Positions 1-6,430 of a DNA stretch of 6,430 nt are shown piece after piece. The notes beneath the pieces were generated by a model. It saw only the letters and a program-made list of their open reading frames with translations, ran no database searches and had not been told where the DNA came from. Position numbers and translations under genes: made by a program. Position 1 is the first letter of the stretch. Each line of letters opens with the position of its first letter. Source of the stretch: Clostridia bacterium (GTDB lineage: Bacteria; Bacillota_A; Clostridia; Christensenellales; Aristaeellaceae); assembly GCA_017938785.1 (NCBI GenBank), contig JAGBAU010000254.1, positions 1 to 6,430 of the forward strand. Direction: 5' to 3'.

Positions 1-173
1 AGAATCAGGCTTACTGCTTCAACCCTGTAGTGGATGGCACCAAGACCGAGGACAGCTTCATTGTCACCAAGGACGGCCCGATGATGATCACCCATCCCAT
101 CACCTTCCCGAAGATCACCTGCGAGTTCAACGGTGTGAAGATGGAACGTCCCGGCCTGCTGGTCATCGACTGA
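1..173 (+). CDS. M24-family metallopeptidase (Xaa-Pro peptidase/creatinase-like), C-terminal end only
   Basis: Only the last 56 codons are visible, reading from base 3 to the TGA at 171-173; the gene begins outside the window. The fragment contains the stretch GTKTEDSFIVTKDGP. It matches the C-terminal part of the pita-bread fold in M24 proteins, where the Glu of a G-x-K-x-E-D-[ST] motif is one of the dinuclear-metal ligands and is followed by a V-T-x-D-G-P strand. Proteins of this fold are mostly cytoplasmic and cleave Xaa-Pro bonds or act on creatine-like amidines; the substrate here cannot be told from the tail. The other metal ligands and the catalytic His lie upstream and cannot be checked. 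The oxidoreductase gene starts 25 bases downstream on the same strand with its own ribosome binding site, so the two are probably co-transcribed. The family call rests on one motif, so confidence is moderate. Confidence 0.6.
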   Translation, partial: NQAYCFNPVVDGTKTEDSFIVTKDGPMMITHPITFPKITCEFNGVKMERPGLLVID

Positions 174-183
174 CGAAACATAC

Positions 184-190
184 AGGAGGT
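184..190 (+). promoter_or_regulatory. Ribosome binding site that decides the oxidoreductase start
   Basis: AGGAGGT lies 8 bases before the ATG at 199. An in-frame TTG at 193 would be only 2 bases from the site and is too close, so ATG 199 is taken as the start. Confidence 0.85.
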
Positions 191-198
191 AATTGCCC

Positions 199-1341
199 AT
201 GAAAACCATCCGTACTGCCGTAGTCGGCTGCGGCGCCATCAGCGATATTTATCTGAAGAACCTGAAGAGCAAGTTTTCCATCATCGACCTGGTGGGCTGC
301 TGCGACCTGGACGTCGCCCGCCGCGACGCCGCTGCCGCCAAGTATGAAATCAAGGCCCTGACCATGGAAGAGATCCTGGCCGATGAAACCATCGAGCTGG
401 TGGTCAACCTCACCAACCCCAAGGCCCACTTCGCGGTCATCAAGCAGCTGCTGGAAGGCGGCAAGAACGTATACACCGAGAAGGTGCTCTCCATTGAACT
501 GGGCGACGCCGAAGAGCTGGTTCGCCTGGCCAATGAGCGCGGCCTGTACCTGGGCGCCGCACCCGACACCTTCCTGGGCTGCGCCATCCAGACCGCCCGT
601 CTGGCCGTGGAGCGCGGCATGATCGGCCAGGTCACCTCCTGCGTGGCCCAGAACGGCCGCGACTACAACATGATGGGCCAGCTGGTTCCCTTCATCCCCC
701 AGCAGGGCGGCGGCATCGGCTTCGATGTGGGCATCTACTACATCACCGCTCTGATCTCCATCCTGGGCCCGGTAAAGAAGGTCAACGGCTTCCTGAAGTA
801 TCCCAGCGATCCCCGCACCTTTGAGATGCCCAGCAGCGCACGCTTCGGCCAGGAATACAACGTAGAATCCGAAACCATCCTCGCCGGCACCCTGCAGTGT
901 GAAAATGTTGCCATCGGCTCCGTGCAGTTCAACTCCGAGTGCATCTTCCCCGAGCAGCCCGTGGTCATGCTCTGCGGCACCGAAGGCGTTCTGTACATGT
1001 CCGACCCCAATAACTTCGGCGGCACCGTATACTACCGCGCCAAGGGCAGCGATGAGCGCATCGCCCTGCCTGCCAGCTTCGGCTATGATGAGAACTCCCG
1101 CGGCCTGGGCGTTGCAGAAATGGCCTGGTCCATGGTCAACGGCCGCAAGCCCCGCGCCAACAAGGAAATGGCCTACCATGCCCTGGAAATCCTCCACGGC
1201 ATCGCCATCAGCAACACCACCGGTTCCAACTACGAACTGAAGTCCAGCTTCGATAAGATGCCCCAGCTCAAGTCCGGCTTCTTCCCGAAGTATCTGGAAA
1301 AGGACAACCTGGCGGTGGACCCCGAAGGCGCCCTCACCTGA
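199..1341 (+). CDS. Gfo/Idh/MocA-family NAD(P)-dependent oxidoreductase
   Basis: This is a complete protein of 380 residues, a normal length for the family, and probably a cytoplasmic dehydrogenase acting on a sugar, inositol or related cyclic polyol. Residues 1-120 form the Rossmann domain: the nucleotide-binding turn GCGAIS is at 10-15, an acidic strand end at LVGCCDLD (31-38), and the NLTNP-type strand at 70-74. The catalytic-lysine motif, normally EKP, reads EKV (Lys95), so the lysine is kept but the proline is lost. The C-terminal alpha/beta substrate domain starts near 121 with APDTFLG and carries GGGIGFDVGIYYITAL at about 170-185. This corresponds to the GGG...D-x-G-x-Y-Y pattern of one common subfamily, which has Tyr where classical members have the active-site His. 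The exact substrate cannot be deduced. It sits 25 bases after an M24 peptidase gene, probably in the same operon, and is followed by hairpins that end transcription. Confidence 0.93.
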   Translation: MKTIRTAVVGCGAISDIYLKNLKSKFSIIDLVGCCDLDVARRDAAAAKYEIKALTMEEILADETIELVVNLTNPKAHFAVIKQLLEGGKNVYTEKVLSIELGDAEELVRLANERGLYLGAAPDTFLGCAIQTARLAVERGMIGQVTSCVAQNGRDYNMMGQLVPFIPQQGGGIGFDVGIYYITALISILGPVKKVNGFLKYPSDPRTFEMPSSARFGQEYNVESETILAGTLQCENVAIGSVQFNSECIFPEQPVVMLCGTEGVLYMSDPNNFGGTVYYRAKGSDERIALPASFGYDENSRGLGVAEMAWSMVNGRKPRANKEMAYHALEILHGIAISNTTGSNYELKSSFDKMPQLKSGFFPKYLEKDNLAVDPEGALT

Positions 1342-1348
1342 ACCAGAG

Positions 1349-1363
1349 CACAGTGAAACTGTG
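1349..1363 (+). terminator. Short hairpin just after the oxidoreductase stop
   Basis: CACAGT and ACTGTG (1349-1354 and 1358-1363) form a perfect 6-bp stem closed by GAA, 8 bases after the TGA. It is followed by AATTTCTCCTTT, which is U-rich but interrupted. It could be a weak first terminator or an mRNA 3'-end stabiliser. The stem is short and the tract imperfect, so the role is uncertain. Confidence 0.4.
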
Positions 1364-1475
1364 AATTTCTCCTTTAAACCTCGGCTGCCCCACCCCTTGG
1401 GGCGTCGCGGCTACGCCCCTGCGGTACAGTGGTGTTCTCGAGGCTAGTCGCTTCGCGCCATCCTCACTCCAAAAC
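1364..1475. other. Non-coding GC-rich stretch with internal hairpin, possible dispersed repeat
   Basis: No convincing gene lies in these 112 bases. Base composition switches from AT-rich (1364-1380) to very GC-rich. The inverted repeat GGGGCGT (1399-1405) and ACGCCCC (1413-1419) gives a 7-bp stem with a 7-base loop. A wider pair, CCTCG (1379-1383) and CGAGG (1439-1443), brackets it. This nested layout resembles small palindromic intergenic repeats, but only one copy is present in the window, so repeat status is unproven. Confidence 0.4.
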
Positions 1476-1515
1476 GGAGCCCCCGGAATCTTCATCCGGG
1501 GGCTCCAATCTTTTT
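1476..1515. terminator. Strong bidirectional intrinsic terminator between convergent genes
   Basis: GGAGCCCCCGGA (1476-1487) pairs perfectly with TCCGGGGGCTCC (1495-1506) in a 12-bp stem with a 7-base loop. On the + strand it is followed by AATCTTTTT, ending the peptidase-oxidoreductase transcript. On the - strand it begins 7 bases after the phosphatase stop codon and is followed by GTTTT (1475-1471), so it also serves the phn operon, with the weaker U-tract on that side. Confidence 0.88.
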
Positions 1516-3010
1516 ATTTGGCTTTCGGCAGGATCGTTCTGCAGGGATGTACCTTCGGAATCTCCACCATGGGGTGTTCAAAAATGTAGTTCAGGATCAG
1601 TTCGCTGACCTCCGTCTGAATCTCCCGGATGCGGGGGCATTCCAGGTAGAAATCGAAATCGCCCGCGCCGGTGGCACGGTAATCGCACATGCATAGGGTG
1701 AACTTATCCTCCATCTGCACGGGCACGCCGTTCCGGGTAATGGAAACCACGCGCTCACCCTCCGGACGGTTCAGGTCGTACACATATTCAATTCCGCTGA
1801 AATAATCGAAATTGTAGTGTGCTTCCTTGGGACGCAGGAAGGAATCGGCGATGACCACTTCCCCATCCTTGTTCACATCAAAGTAGCGGGCGCACTGCTC
1901 CAGCGCCAGCTTTAACACCTTGCCCGTCACTTCCAGAACCGCGAGGGTATTGGAATAGACATAGCTGGCCACCACATCGCGCACACTCACTTCGCTGTCG
2001 AAGCCGCGCAGTTCGTTGCTCAGCGCCGCACAGGAAATATCTGCACCGCTGGCCCAGAGCTGCACCGTGTTGAAGAAGTCCGCGATGGAGGAACCATTCA
2101 GCGCCATATCCAGCTTCTCGCCGGGCCAGATGGCCTTGGAGAACTTACCGATGGGTGTGTCCAGCCATGCGTTGACCTCCTGCCAGAGCGCCTCCTGCGC
2201 GGCCGTAAGCTGCGCCTCAGCGGGCGGGGTGCACAGTTCCGAATGAAAGCTGCCGTCATCGTCCATGGTCACCTTCACATAGGAGGCTGAATTGCAGGGC
2301 GTCTGGGCGATGTGCACGCCGTTCCAGCACTTGTTCGCCATCGCGATGTGCTGGTGGCCCGTGAGCAGCAGGTCGAAGGGCAGCTCCTCGCACAGGCGGC
2401 AGGCGATGTTTTCATCGGTCTGGGAAAGCAGCCTTCCGCTGTCCAGATCCTTTTCGATGCCGCCGTGGTAGATACCGACCAGAACGTCACATTCCAGACC
2501 CACGATGGCTTTCTTCGCAGCTTCGAAGGGATCATGGACGGCGATCTCAGTCAGGTTCTCCGGCTTCTCCCAGCGGTTCACCCAGTCGGTCACGATACCC
2601 ACCAGGCCCACGCGCAGACCGTTGCCCAGGGTATGCACCACGCTGGAGCCGATGGGCAGCTCGCCGCGCTGATCCTCCACATTGGCGCACAGGCATTTGG
2701 CATTCAGCGCAGTCAGGTGATTGCGCAGGTAGTCGTAGCCGTTGTTGAAATCATGGTTGCCCAGCACCACATAGTCATAGCCCCGGTCGTTCATGGCCGC
2801 CGCGACAGGCAACTCCCGGCCGTTCTGCTTGCAGAAATAGGTCAGGGGCGAACCCTGAATGGTATCGCCGCCGTCGATGACCAGGGTGTTTTCATCCTTG
2901 GGAAAGCGCATAGAGAGCAGCCCCATGTTGCGGGGCTGCTTATCTGCGAAGTTATTGGGATAGAGATACCCATGGGTATCGGAAGTGAAATAAATGGTGA
3001 GTTTCGACAT
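1514..3010 (-). CDS. Cytoplasmic bifunctional metallophosphatase/5'-nucleotidase, last gene of phn operon
   Basis: This 498-residue protein has the two-domain layout of the UshA/YfkN family, which hydrolyses phosphomonoesters of nucleotides and often 2',3'-cyclic nucleotides. The N-terminal calcineurin-like domain (about 1-250) shows all its metal-site motifs: DTH at 11-13, GGD at 47-49, GNHD at 84-87, an isolated His in YHGG (182), and GHQH at 218-221. The C-terminal 5'-nucleotidase domain (about 285-480) has NGSSIADFF near 305-313, and an F-x-G-I-x-Y-x-Y-D-L segment near 404-413 typical of the substrate-binding region. Secreted relatives have a signal peptide, but this one begins MSKLTIYFTSDTHG, directly at the first beta strand, so it should be cytoplasmic. 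It starts 4 bases after the phnE2 stop, with AGAGG at 3019-3023 as ribosome binding site. Position in the operon suggests that it dephosphorylates an imported compound; the actual substrate is an inference. Confidence 0.92.
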   Translation of the reverse strand: MSKLTIYFTSDTHGYLYPNNFADKQPRNMGLLSMRFPKDENTLVIDGGDTIQGSPLTYFCKQNGRELPVAAAMNDRGYDYVVLGNHDFNNGYDYLRNHLTALNAKCLCANVEDQRGELPIGSSVVHTLGNGLRVGLVGIVTDWVNRWEKPENLTEIAVHDPFEAAKKAIVGLECDVLVGIYHGGIEKDLDSGRLLSQTDENIACRLCEELPFDLLLTGHQHIAMANKCWNGVHIAQTPCNSASYVKVTMDDDGSFHSELCTPPAEAQLTAAQEALWQEVNAWLDTPIGKFSKAIWPGEKLDMALNGSSIADFFNTVQLWASGADISCAALSNELRGFDSEVSVRDVVASYVYSNTLAVLEVTGKVLKLALEQCARYFDVNKDGEVVIADSFLRPKEAHYNFDYFSGIEYVYDLNRPEGERVVSITRNGVPVQMEDKFTLCMCDYRATGAGDFDFYLECPRIREIQTEVSELILNYIFEHPMVEIPKVHPCRTILPKAK

Positions 3011-3014
3011 TCCC

Positions 3015-3857
3015 TTAACCTCTCGTCAGGCGATTGCGAACCTTCGTGGAGAAGAGCTCGATGAACAGCATCAGGATGACCATACCGCACAGGTAGGCGC
3101 CAACCATGCTCCAGCGGCTGGAGTTGATGCACTGCACCAGCGCTGCGCCGATGCCGCCCGCGCCGACGATACCCAGGGTGGTGGCGTCCTTGACGTTGAT
3201 GTCAAAGCGGTAGATCACCGTGGAGATGAAGTTCGGGATGATCTGGGGCAGGATGCCGTAACGAATCTTCTGGAAGGCAGTGCAGCCGGCGGCGTCCAGG
3301 CTCTCCAGGATGCGGATATCAATATCCTCGATGGCGGTGATGTACATCTTGGTGATCATGCCGATGGAGCACACGGACTGGGTCACAACGCCGCAGAAGG
3401 CGTTGGGGCCGGTCACGCGAATCCAAACCAGCGCCCAGACCAGGCTGGGGATGGTGCGGATCAGCAGGATGAAGGCCTGGAAGATGAAGGCCACCCACTT
3501 GGGAACGATCTTATCGCAGGCCAGGAAGCTGAACGGGATGGCCAGCAGGCCGCCGATCAGGGTACCCAGCACGGCAATGGCCACCGTCTGGAACAGCTGA
3601 TAAGGTACACCCTCATCGGTCAGGTTGAACAGCAGCTTGGTATCCGGATGGGTAAGTCCGTTGAAAACACCCTTGGCAACTTCGATGCCCTTATTGGCGA
3701 AGCCCTCAAACTCCACAGCGGAGCCGGACCAGCCCAGCAGCGCCACGACGATCAGGATGATCAGCGTGTATACCCACCACAGGCGGGGACGAAAATTGTA
3801 AGCCTCTTCGATCGACATGGGACGATCGGTCAGCATTCGATTCTGTTTCTTTGCCAT
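3015..3857 (-). CDS. phnE: Phosphonate-type ABC transporter permease PhnE (second copy)
   Basis: This 280-residue integral membrane protein is one half of the channel of a PhnCDE-type importer. A basic N-terminal tail of about 25 residues leads into a first membrane segment at about 27-45. Further hydrophobic segments lie near 90-113, 120-147 and 250-270, and shorter ones in the transporter core. The cytoplasmic EAA loop, which docks on the ATPase, is ESLDAAG...LPQIIP at about 185-208. The glycine-rich core segment GIVGAGGIG (229-237) is characteristic of PhnE. The gene follows phnE1 after 13 bases, and its ribosome binding site GAGGAGG (3866-3872) overlaps the phnE1 stop. The sequence is clearly different from PhnE1, so the two probably form a heterodimer. 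The family is sure; whether the cargo is a phosphonate, phosphite or phosphate ester is not. Confidence 0.93.
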   Translation of the reverse strand: MAKKQNRMLTDRPMSIEEAYNFRPRLWWVYTLIILIVVALLGWSGSAVEFEGFANKGIEVAKGVFNGLTHPDTKLLFNLTDEGVPYQLFQTVAIAVLGTLIGGLLAIPFSFLACDKIVPKWVAFIFQAFILLIRTIPSLVWALVWIRVTGPNAFCGVVTQSVCSIGMITKMYITAIEDIDIRILESLDAAGCTAFQKIRYGILPQIIPNFISTVIYRFDINVKDATTLGIVGAGGIGAALVQCINSSRWSMVGAYLCGMVILMLFIELFSTKVRNRLTRG

Positions 3858-3865
3858 ATTCCGAT

Positions 3866-3872
3866 CCTCCTC
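3866..3872 (-). promoter_or_regulatory. Ribosome binding site of phnE2, overlapping the phnE1 stop
   Basis: GAGGAGG on the - strand lies 8 bases before the ATG at 3857-3855 and overlaps the TGA of phnE1 (3873-3871). This points to coupled translation of the two permeases. Confidence 0.85.
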
Positions 3873-4725
3873 AGCTCAGTTTCTTGCGCAGGTACTGGCT
3901 GGTCTTTTCAATGATGAATACCACGATGAACAGGGCCAGCAGCACCATGCCCAGTCCCTTATAATCGCGCCAGCCGATGCGCTCGTTGATCAGGATGCCC
4001 AGGCCGCCCGCGCCGACGTAGCCCAGGATGGCCGCAGCACGGATGTTCATCTCAAGGCTGTACAGGCAATAGGACAGGTAGGTGGGCAGAATCTGGGGGA
4101 AGCAGGCCGTCCAGAAGGACTGAAACTTGTCGCCGCCCGCAGATTCCATGGCCTCGAATGCGCCCATGTCGATGGTTTCGATGGCCTCGTACATCATCTT
4201 GGAAACCACGCCGAAGGTGAACACGGTGATGGCCACCGTACCGGCGAAGGTACCCAGGCCGAAGATCAGTGCAGCAAACTTGGCAATGATCAGCGTGGGC
4301 AGGGTGCGGATGATGTTCAGCAGGAAGCGCAGCACAGCCACGATCCAGCCGCTGCGGTTGATGTTGGTGGAAGCCACCACGGAGAAGGGCAGCGCCAGGG
4401 TTGCGCCCAGCACGGAGCCCAGGATGGACATCTTAATGGTATCCAGCAGGGGCTGCAGAACCTTCGGGAAGTAGCTGAAGTCCGGCTGGAAGATCTGCTG
4501 CAGGATGACGAAGAACTGGTTGCCGCGGCGAATGATGATGCCCAGGTCGAAGCCCGTGAGCAGGATGGACGCCCATACCACCGCGATCATGATGGCAGCG
4601 ATCAGCGGCGTGCGGGAACGGGGCCGCGCAACGGTATTGCCGTTGGGCAGGGTGATGATTTCCGGCTTGAAGATCCGGTCAAACAGCTTCACCCTGTATT
4701 CGGTGTTCGTTTTCTTTTTCAGCAT
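3871..4725 (-). CDS. phnE: Phosphonate-type ABC transporter permease PhnE (first copy)
   Basis: This 284-residue inner-membrane permease is the other half of the channel. A hydrophilic N-terminus of about 40 residues contains the segment LPNGNTVARPRSRTP before the first membrane segment (about 41-57). Later hydrophobic segments lie near 100-118, 127-155, 160-176 and 257-272. The ATPase-coupling EAA loop is EAMESAGG...FPQILP at 191-214, and the PhnE-typical core glycine run GYVGAGGLG is at 235-243. The frame stays open to 4851, but starting there would add 42 residues lying inside phnC. The ATG at 4725, one base after the phnC stop, gives the usual PhnE N-terminus and is chosen. The purine-rich AGGCGGGTGA upstream is only a moderate ribosome binding site, so translation is probably coupled to phnC. 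Confidence 0.93.
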   Translation of the reverse strand: MLKKKTNTEYRVKLFDRIFKPEIITLPNGNTVARPRSRTPLIAAIMIAVVWASILLTGFDLGIIIRRGNQFFVILQQIFQPDFSYFPKVLQPLLDTIKMSILGSVLGATLALPFSVVASTNINRSGWIVAVLRFLLNIIRTLPTLIIAKFAALIFGLGTFAGTVAITVFTFGVVSKMMYEAIETIDMGAFEAMESAGGDKFQSFWTACFPQILPTYLSYCLYSLEMNIRAAAILGYVGAGGLGILINERIGWRDYKGLGMVLLALFIVVFIIEKTSQYLRKKLS

Positions 4726-4726
4726 C

Positions 4727-5485
<759 letters not shown>

Positions 5486-5493
5486 TTAAACTA

Positions 5494-5499
5494 CCCCTT
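5494..5499 (-). promoter_or_regulatory. Ribosome binding site supporting the TTG start of phnC
   Basis: AAGGGG on the - strand with 8 bases to the TTG at 5485-5483. No ATG or GTG lies at a fitting distance in frame, so the TTG start is well supported. Confidence 0.75.
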
Positions 5500-5537
5500 T
5501 TCCGAGTACTGAAATCCCTACATATTAAACCATTAAA

Positions 5538-5566
5538 ATTATACCATGCCCCCATAGGCAAAGCAA
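5538..5566 (-). promoter_or_regulatory. Sigma-A-type extended -10 promoter driving phnC
   Basis: On the - strand TATAAT (5543-5538) is a perfect -10 box preceded by TGG, making an extended -10. TTGCTT (5566-5561) lies exactly 17 bases upstream as a half-matching -35. Initiation would fall near 5531, giving a leader of about 45 bases before the TTG of phnC. The local sequence is AT-rich against a GC-rich genome. Two features could carry regulation: TGCC/GGCA flanking CCCATA within the spacer (5547-5560), and a repeated ATTAAA with 8-base period on the + strand (5524-5529, 5532-5537) just downstream of the -10. No repressor site is recognised with confidence. Confidence 0.75.
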
Positions 5567-5604
5567 GCAAATTATGCGCAAAAAATGACAAAACCTGAGC
5601 ATAA

Positions 5605-5637
5605 GAAGCCGGGCCCATAATCCACGGGCCCGGTTTC
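5605..5637 (-). terminator. Hairpin upstream of the phnC promoter (second of two same-loop hairpins)
   Basis: Bases 5605-5616 pair with 5626-5637 in a 12-bp stem (one G-U pair) containing CCGGGCCC/GGGCCCGG, with a 9-base loop that reads GTGGATTAT on the - strand. The following - strand sequence, TTATGCTCAGG, is a poor U-tract. Alone it would terminate weakly; it may back up the stronger hairpin upstream of it and insulate the phnC promoter. Confidence 0.5.
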
Positions 5638-5661
5638 GGGTAAATGCTTCAATTTCAAGCG

Positions 5662-5708
5662 AAAAGAAACACAGAACCCCTGCCCCATTATCCACGGGGC
5701 AGGGGTTC
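5662..5708 (-). terminator. Intrinsic terminator of phnD
   Basis: Bases 5674-5686 pair perfectly with 5696-5708 in a 13-bp stem (GAACCCCTGCCCC on one arm) with a 9-base loop, GTGGATAAT on the - strand. It is followed on that strand by TGTGTTTCTTTT. It lies 46 bases past the phnD stop and should end or reduce most phnD transcription before phnC. Confidence 0.82.
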
Positions 5709-5717
5709 GTTCACTCA

Positions 5718-5754
5718 AGCCGCGCCAGCGAGGTGGCAGCGGCGGCTCGCCGCA
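5718..5754 (-). other. Structured GC-rich 3' untranslated segment of phnD
   Basis: Between the phnD stop and its terminator, AGCCGC (5718-5723) pairs with GCGGCT (5742-5747), and inside it GCCA (5724-5727) pairs with TGGC (5734-5737), leaving a 4-base bulge. An alternative short hairpin, GCGGC/GCCGC at 5742-5753, competes for the same bases. It may protect the phnD mRNA 3' end; function is an inference. Confidence 0.35.
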
Positions 5755-6430
5755 TTAGGAAACGACGGTCAGAGCGGTGCGGGCTGCATCGTAATCGGAG
5801 TCGGTTGCGATGGCATAGCCGGTGTGGCTGTAAACAGAGAAGATGGCCTGGCCTTCTTCGGTGTTGATGATGTTGATCAGAGCAGTCTGCAGAGCATTGA
5901 TGAACTCCGGATTGTAAACATCTTCGTTGGCGGTGGTGATCGCAACGGTGTCGTTGTAGATACCGTCGGTAACGCCGATAACGTTCAGCTCATTCCAGAT
6001 GGAATCTTCGCGGCCCATGCCAGCCTTGCCGGTTTCGTCGGCGGTATCGGTGGCCAGGTTCCAGGCGGCTTCGTAGTCACGACGGCCGTCTGCGTAGCAA
6101 ACGATGATGTCAACCTGCTCAGCTGCTGCCTGTGCGAAGGCGTCAGCATAGCCCAGCTGCACGATGTTGGAGAGGTCGGAGATCTTCTTGTCGTAGTTCT
6201 CCATCAGCCACATGGTGGGATAGATGTAGCCAGCGGAAGAAGAGGTGTTGCCAACTGCCCAGGTGCAAGCGTCCAGCTCTTCCCAGGTGATGGCTTCGCC
6301 GGCGTTGGCCTTAGCAGCCAGAGCCTTGCCCTTCTCGGTGGGAGCGGCGTAGATCAGGGAGCGATAGAAGGTAACCTGCTCGTCGGTGGGCAGGGTCTTA
6401 TTGGCTTCGCCGTTCCAGCTGGCGGGAACT
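5755..6430 (-). CDS. phnD: Phosphonate/phosphite/phosphate-type ABC transporter substrate-binding protein PhnD, 3' part
   Basis: The last 224 residues are visible and the frame stays open to the window edge. The family is usually some 300-380 residues, so the signal peptide and the first 100 or more residues are missing. PhnD is the extracellular (lipoprotein or secreted) binding protein that hands the ligand to PhnE. The fragment carries the ligand-anchoring serine-rich turn NTSSSAGYIYP, the anion-site helix start of this fold. It continues with a DIIVCYADGRRDYE segment at the hinge and cleft, then the conserved IGVTDGIYNDTV, and a C-terminal NTEEGQAIFSVYSHTGY characteristic of clostridial PhnD. 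The acidic and basic residues in the ADGRRDYE segment could contact the ligand's organic part, but specificity cannot be read from this. An internal ATG at 6213 is not the start, because clear PhnD sequence continues upstream of it. A terminator and the phnC promoter follow. Confidence 0.9.
   Translation of the reverse strand, partial: VPASWNGEANKTLPTDEQVTFYRSLIYAAPTEKGKALAAKANAGEAITWEELDACTWAVGNTSSSAGYIYPTMWLMENYDKKISDLSNIVQLGYADAFAQAAAEQVDIIVCYADGRRDYEAAWNLATDTADETGKAGMGREDSIWNELNVIGVTDGIYNDTVAITTANEDVYNPEFINALQTALINIINTEEGQAIFSVYSHTGYAIATDSDYDAARTALTVVS

Noticed and set aside
193..198. TTG start for the oxidoreductase, two residues upstream
   Set aside because: Only 2 bases from the AGGAGGT site, while the ATG at 199 has ideal spacing.
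163..1197. Long open frame on the - strand across the oxidoreductase gene
   Set aside because: It is antisense to a clear Gfo/Idh/MocA protein, has a low-complexity Ala/Gly/Asp/His-rich translation and no recognisable motif. Strong G/C bias at third positions removes stops in the opposite frame.
2312..3064. Open frame on the + strand opposite the phosphatase
   Set aside because: It is antisense to a protein with all metallophosphatase motifs and has no family features or fitting ribosome binding site; it is a codon-bias shadow.
2994..3914. Open frame on the + strand opposite phnE2
   Set aside because: It is antisense to a conserved permease, and its Gln/Asp/His/Gly-rich translation is what reversed hydrophobic codons give.
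5486..5537. Riboswitch in the phnC leader
   Set aside because: The predicted leader is only about 45 bases and shows no conserved aptamer-like structure; the hairpins lie upstream of the promoter and are not part of this leader.
5755..6213. Separate small gene starting at the ATG at 6213
   Set aside because: The same frame continues upstream with typical PhnD sequence, including the serine-rich ligand turn, up to the window edge; this Met is internal.

Overview
The window looks like a piece of a GC-rich Clostridia-type Firmicutes chromosome, probably from a gut or rumen bacterium. The reasons are strong AGGAGG-type ribosome binding sites, a TTG start on phnC, third codon positions dominated by G and C next to short AT-rich intergenic promoters, and proteins that resemble clostridial phosphonate-type transporters and Gfo/Idh/MocA oxidoreductases. 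The taxonomic placement is an inference from style; no rRNA or marker gene is present.

Layout: two transcription units converge. On the left, reading rightwards, are the last 56 codons of an M24 (Xaa-Pro peptidase/creatinase-like) metallopeptidase (1-173) and a complete Gfo/Idh/MocA oxidoreductase (199-1341). They are followed by about 170 bases of structured non-coding DNA that ends in a strong bidirectional terminator (1476-1515). Reading leftwards from the right edge are phnD (3' part, 5755-6430), a 269-base intergenic block, then a tightly packed operon phnC (4727-5485), phnE1 (3871-4725), phnE2 (3015-3857) and a cytoplasmic metallophosphatase/5'-nucleotidase (1514-3010). Gaps in that operon are 1, 13 and 4 bases, and two of the ribosome binding sites overlap the preceding stop codon.

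How the genes work together: PhnD is the extracellular binding protein, PhnE1 and PhnE2 form the membrane channel and PhnC is the ATPase of a phosphonate/phosphite/phosphate-ester type ABC importer. The metallophosphatase has no visible signal peptide, so it should act inside the cell on what the importer brings in. No C-P lyase gene is visible, so import and hydrolysis of an organophosphate ester fits this window at least as well as phosphonate breakdown. The phnD-phnC gap carries a terminator behind phnD, a second hairpin with nearly the same loop, and a good extended -10 promoter. phnC-phnE1-phnE2-phosphatase can therefore be transcribed separately from phnD. I see no CRISPR array, tRNA, rRNA, insertion sequence or phage gene. 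The most distinctive points are the twin same-loop hairpins, the transporter-phosphatase linkage, and a Pro-to-Val change in the usual EKP motif of the oxidoreductase.
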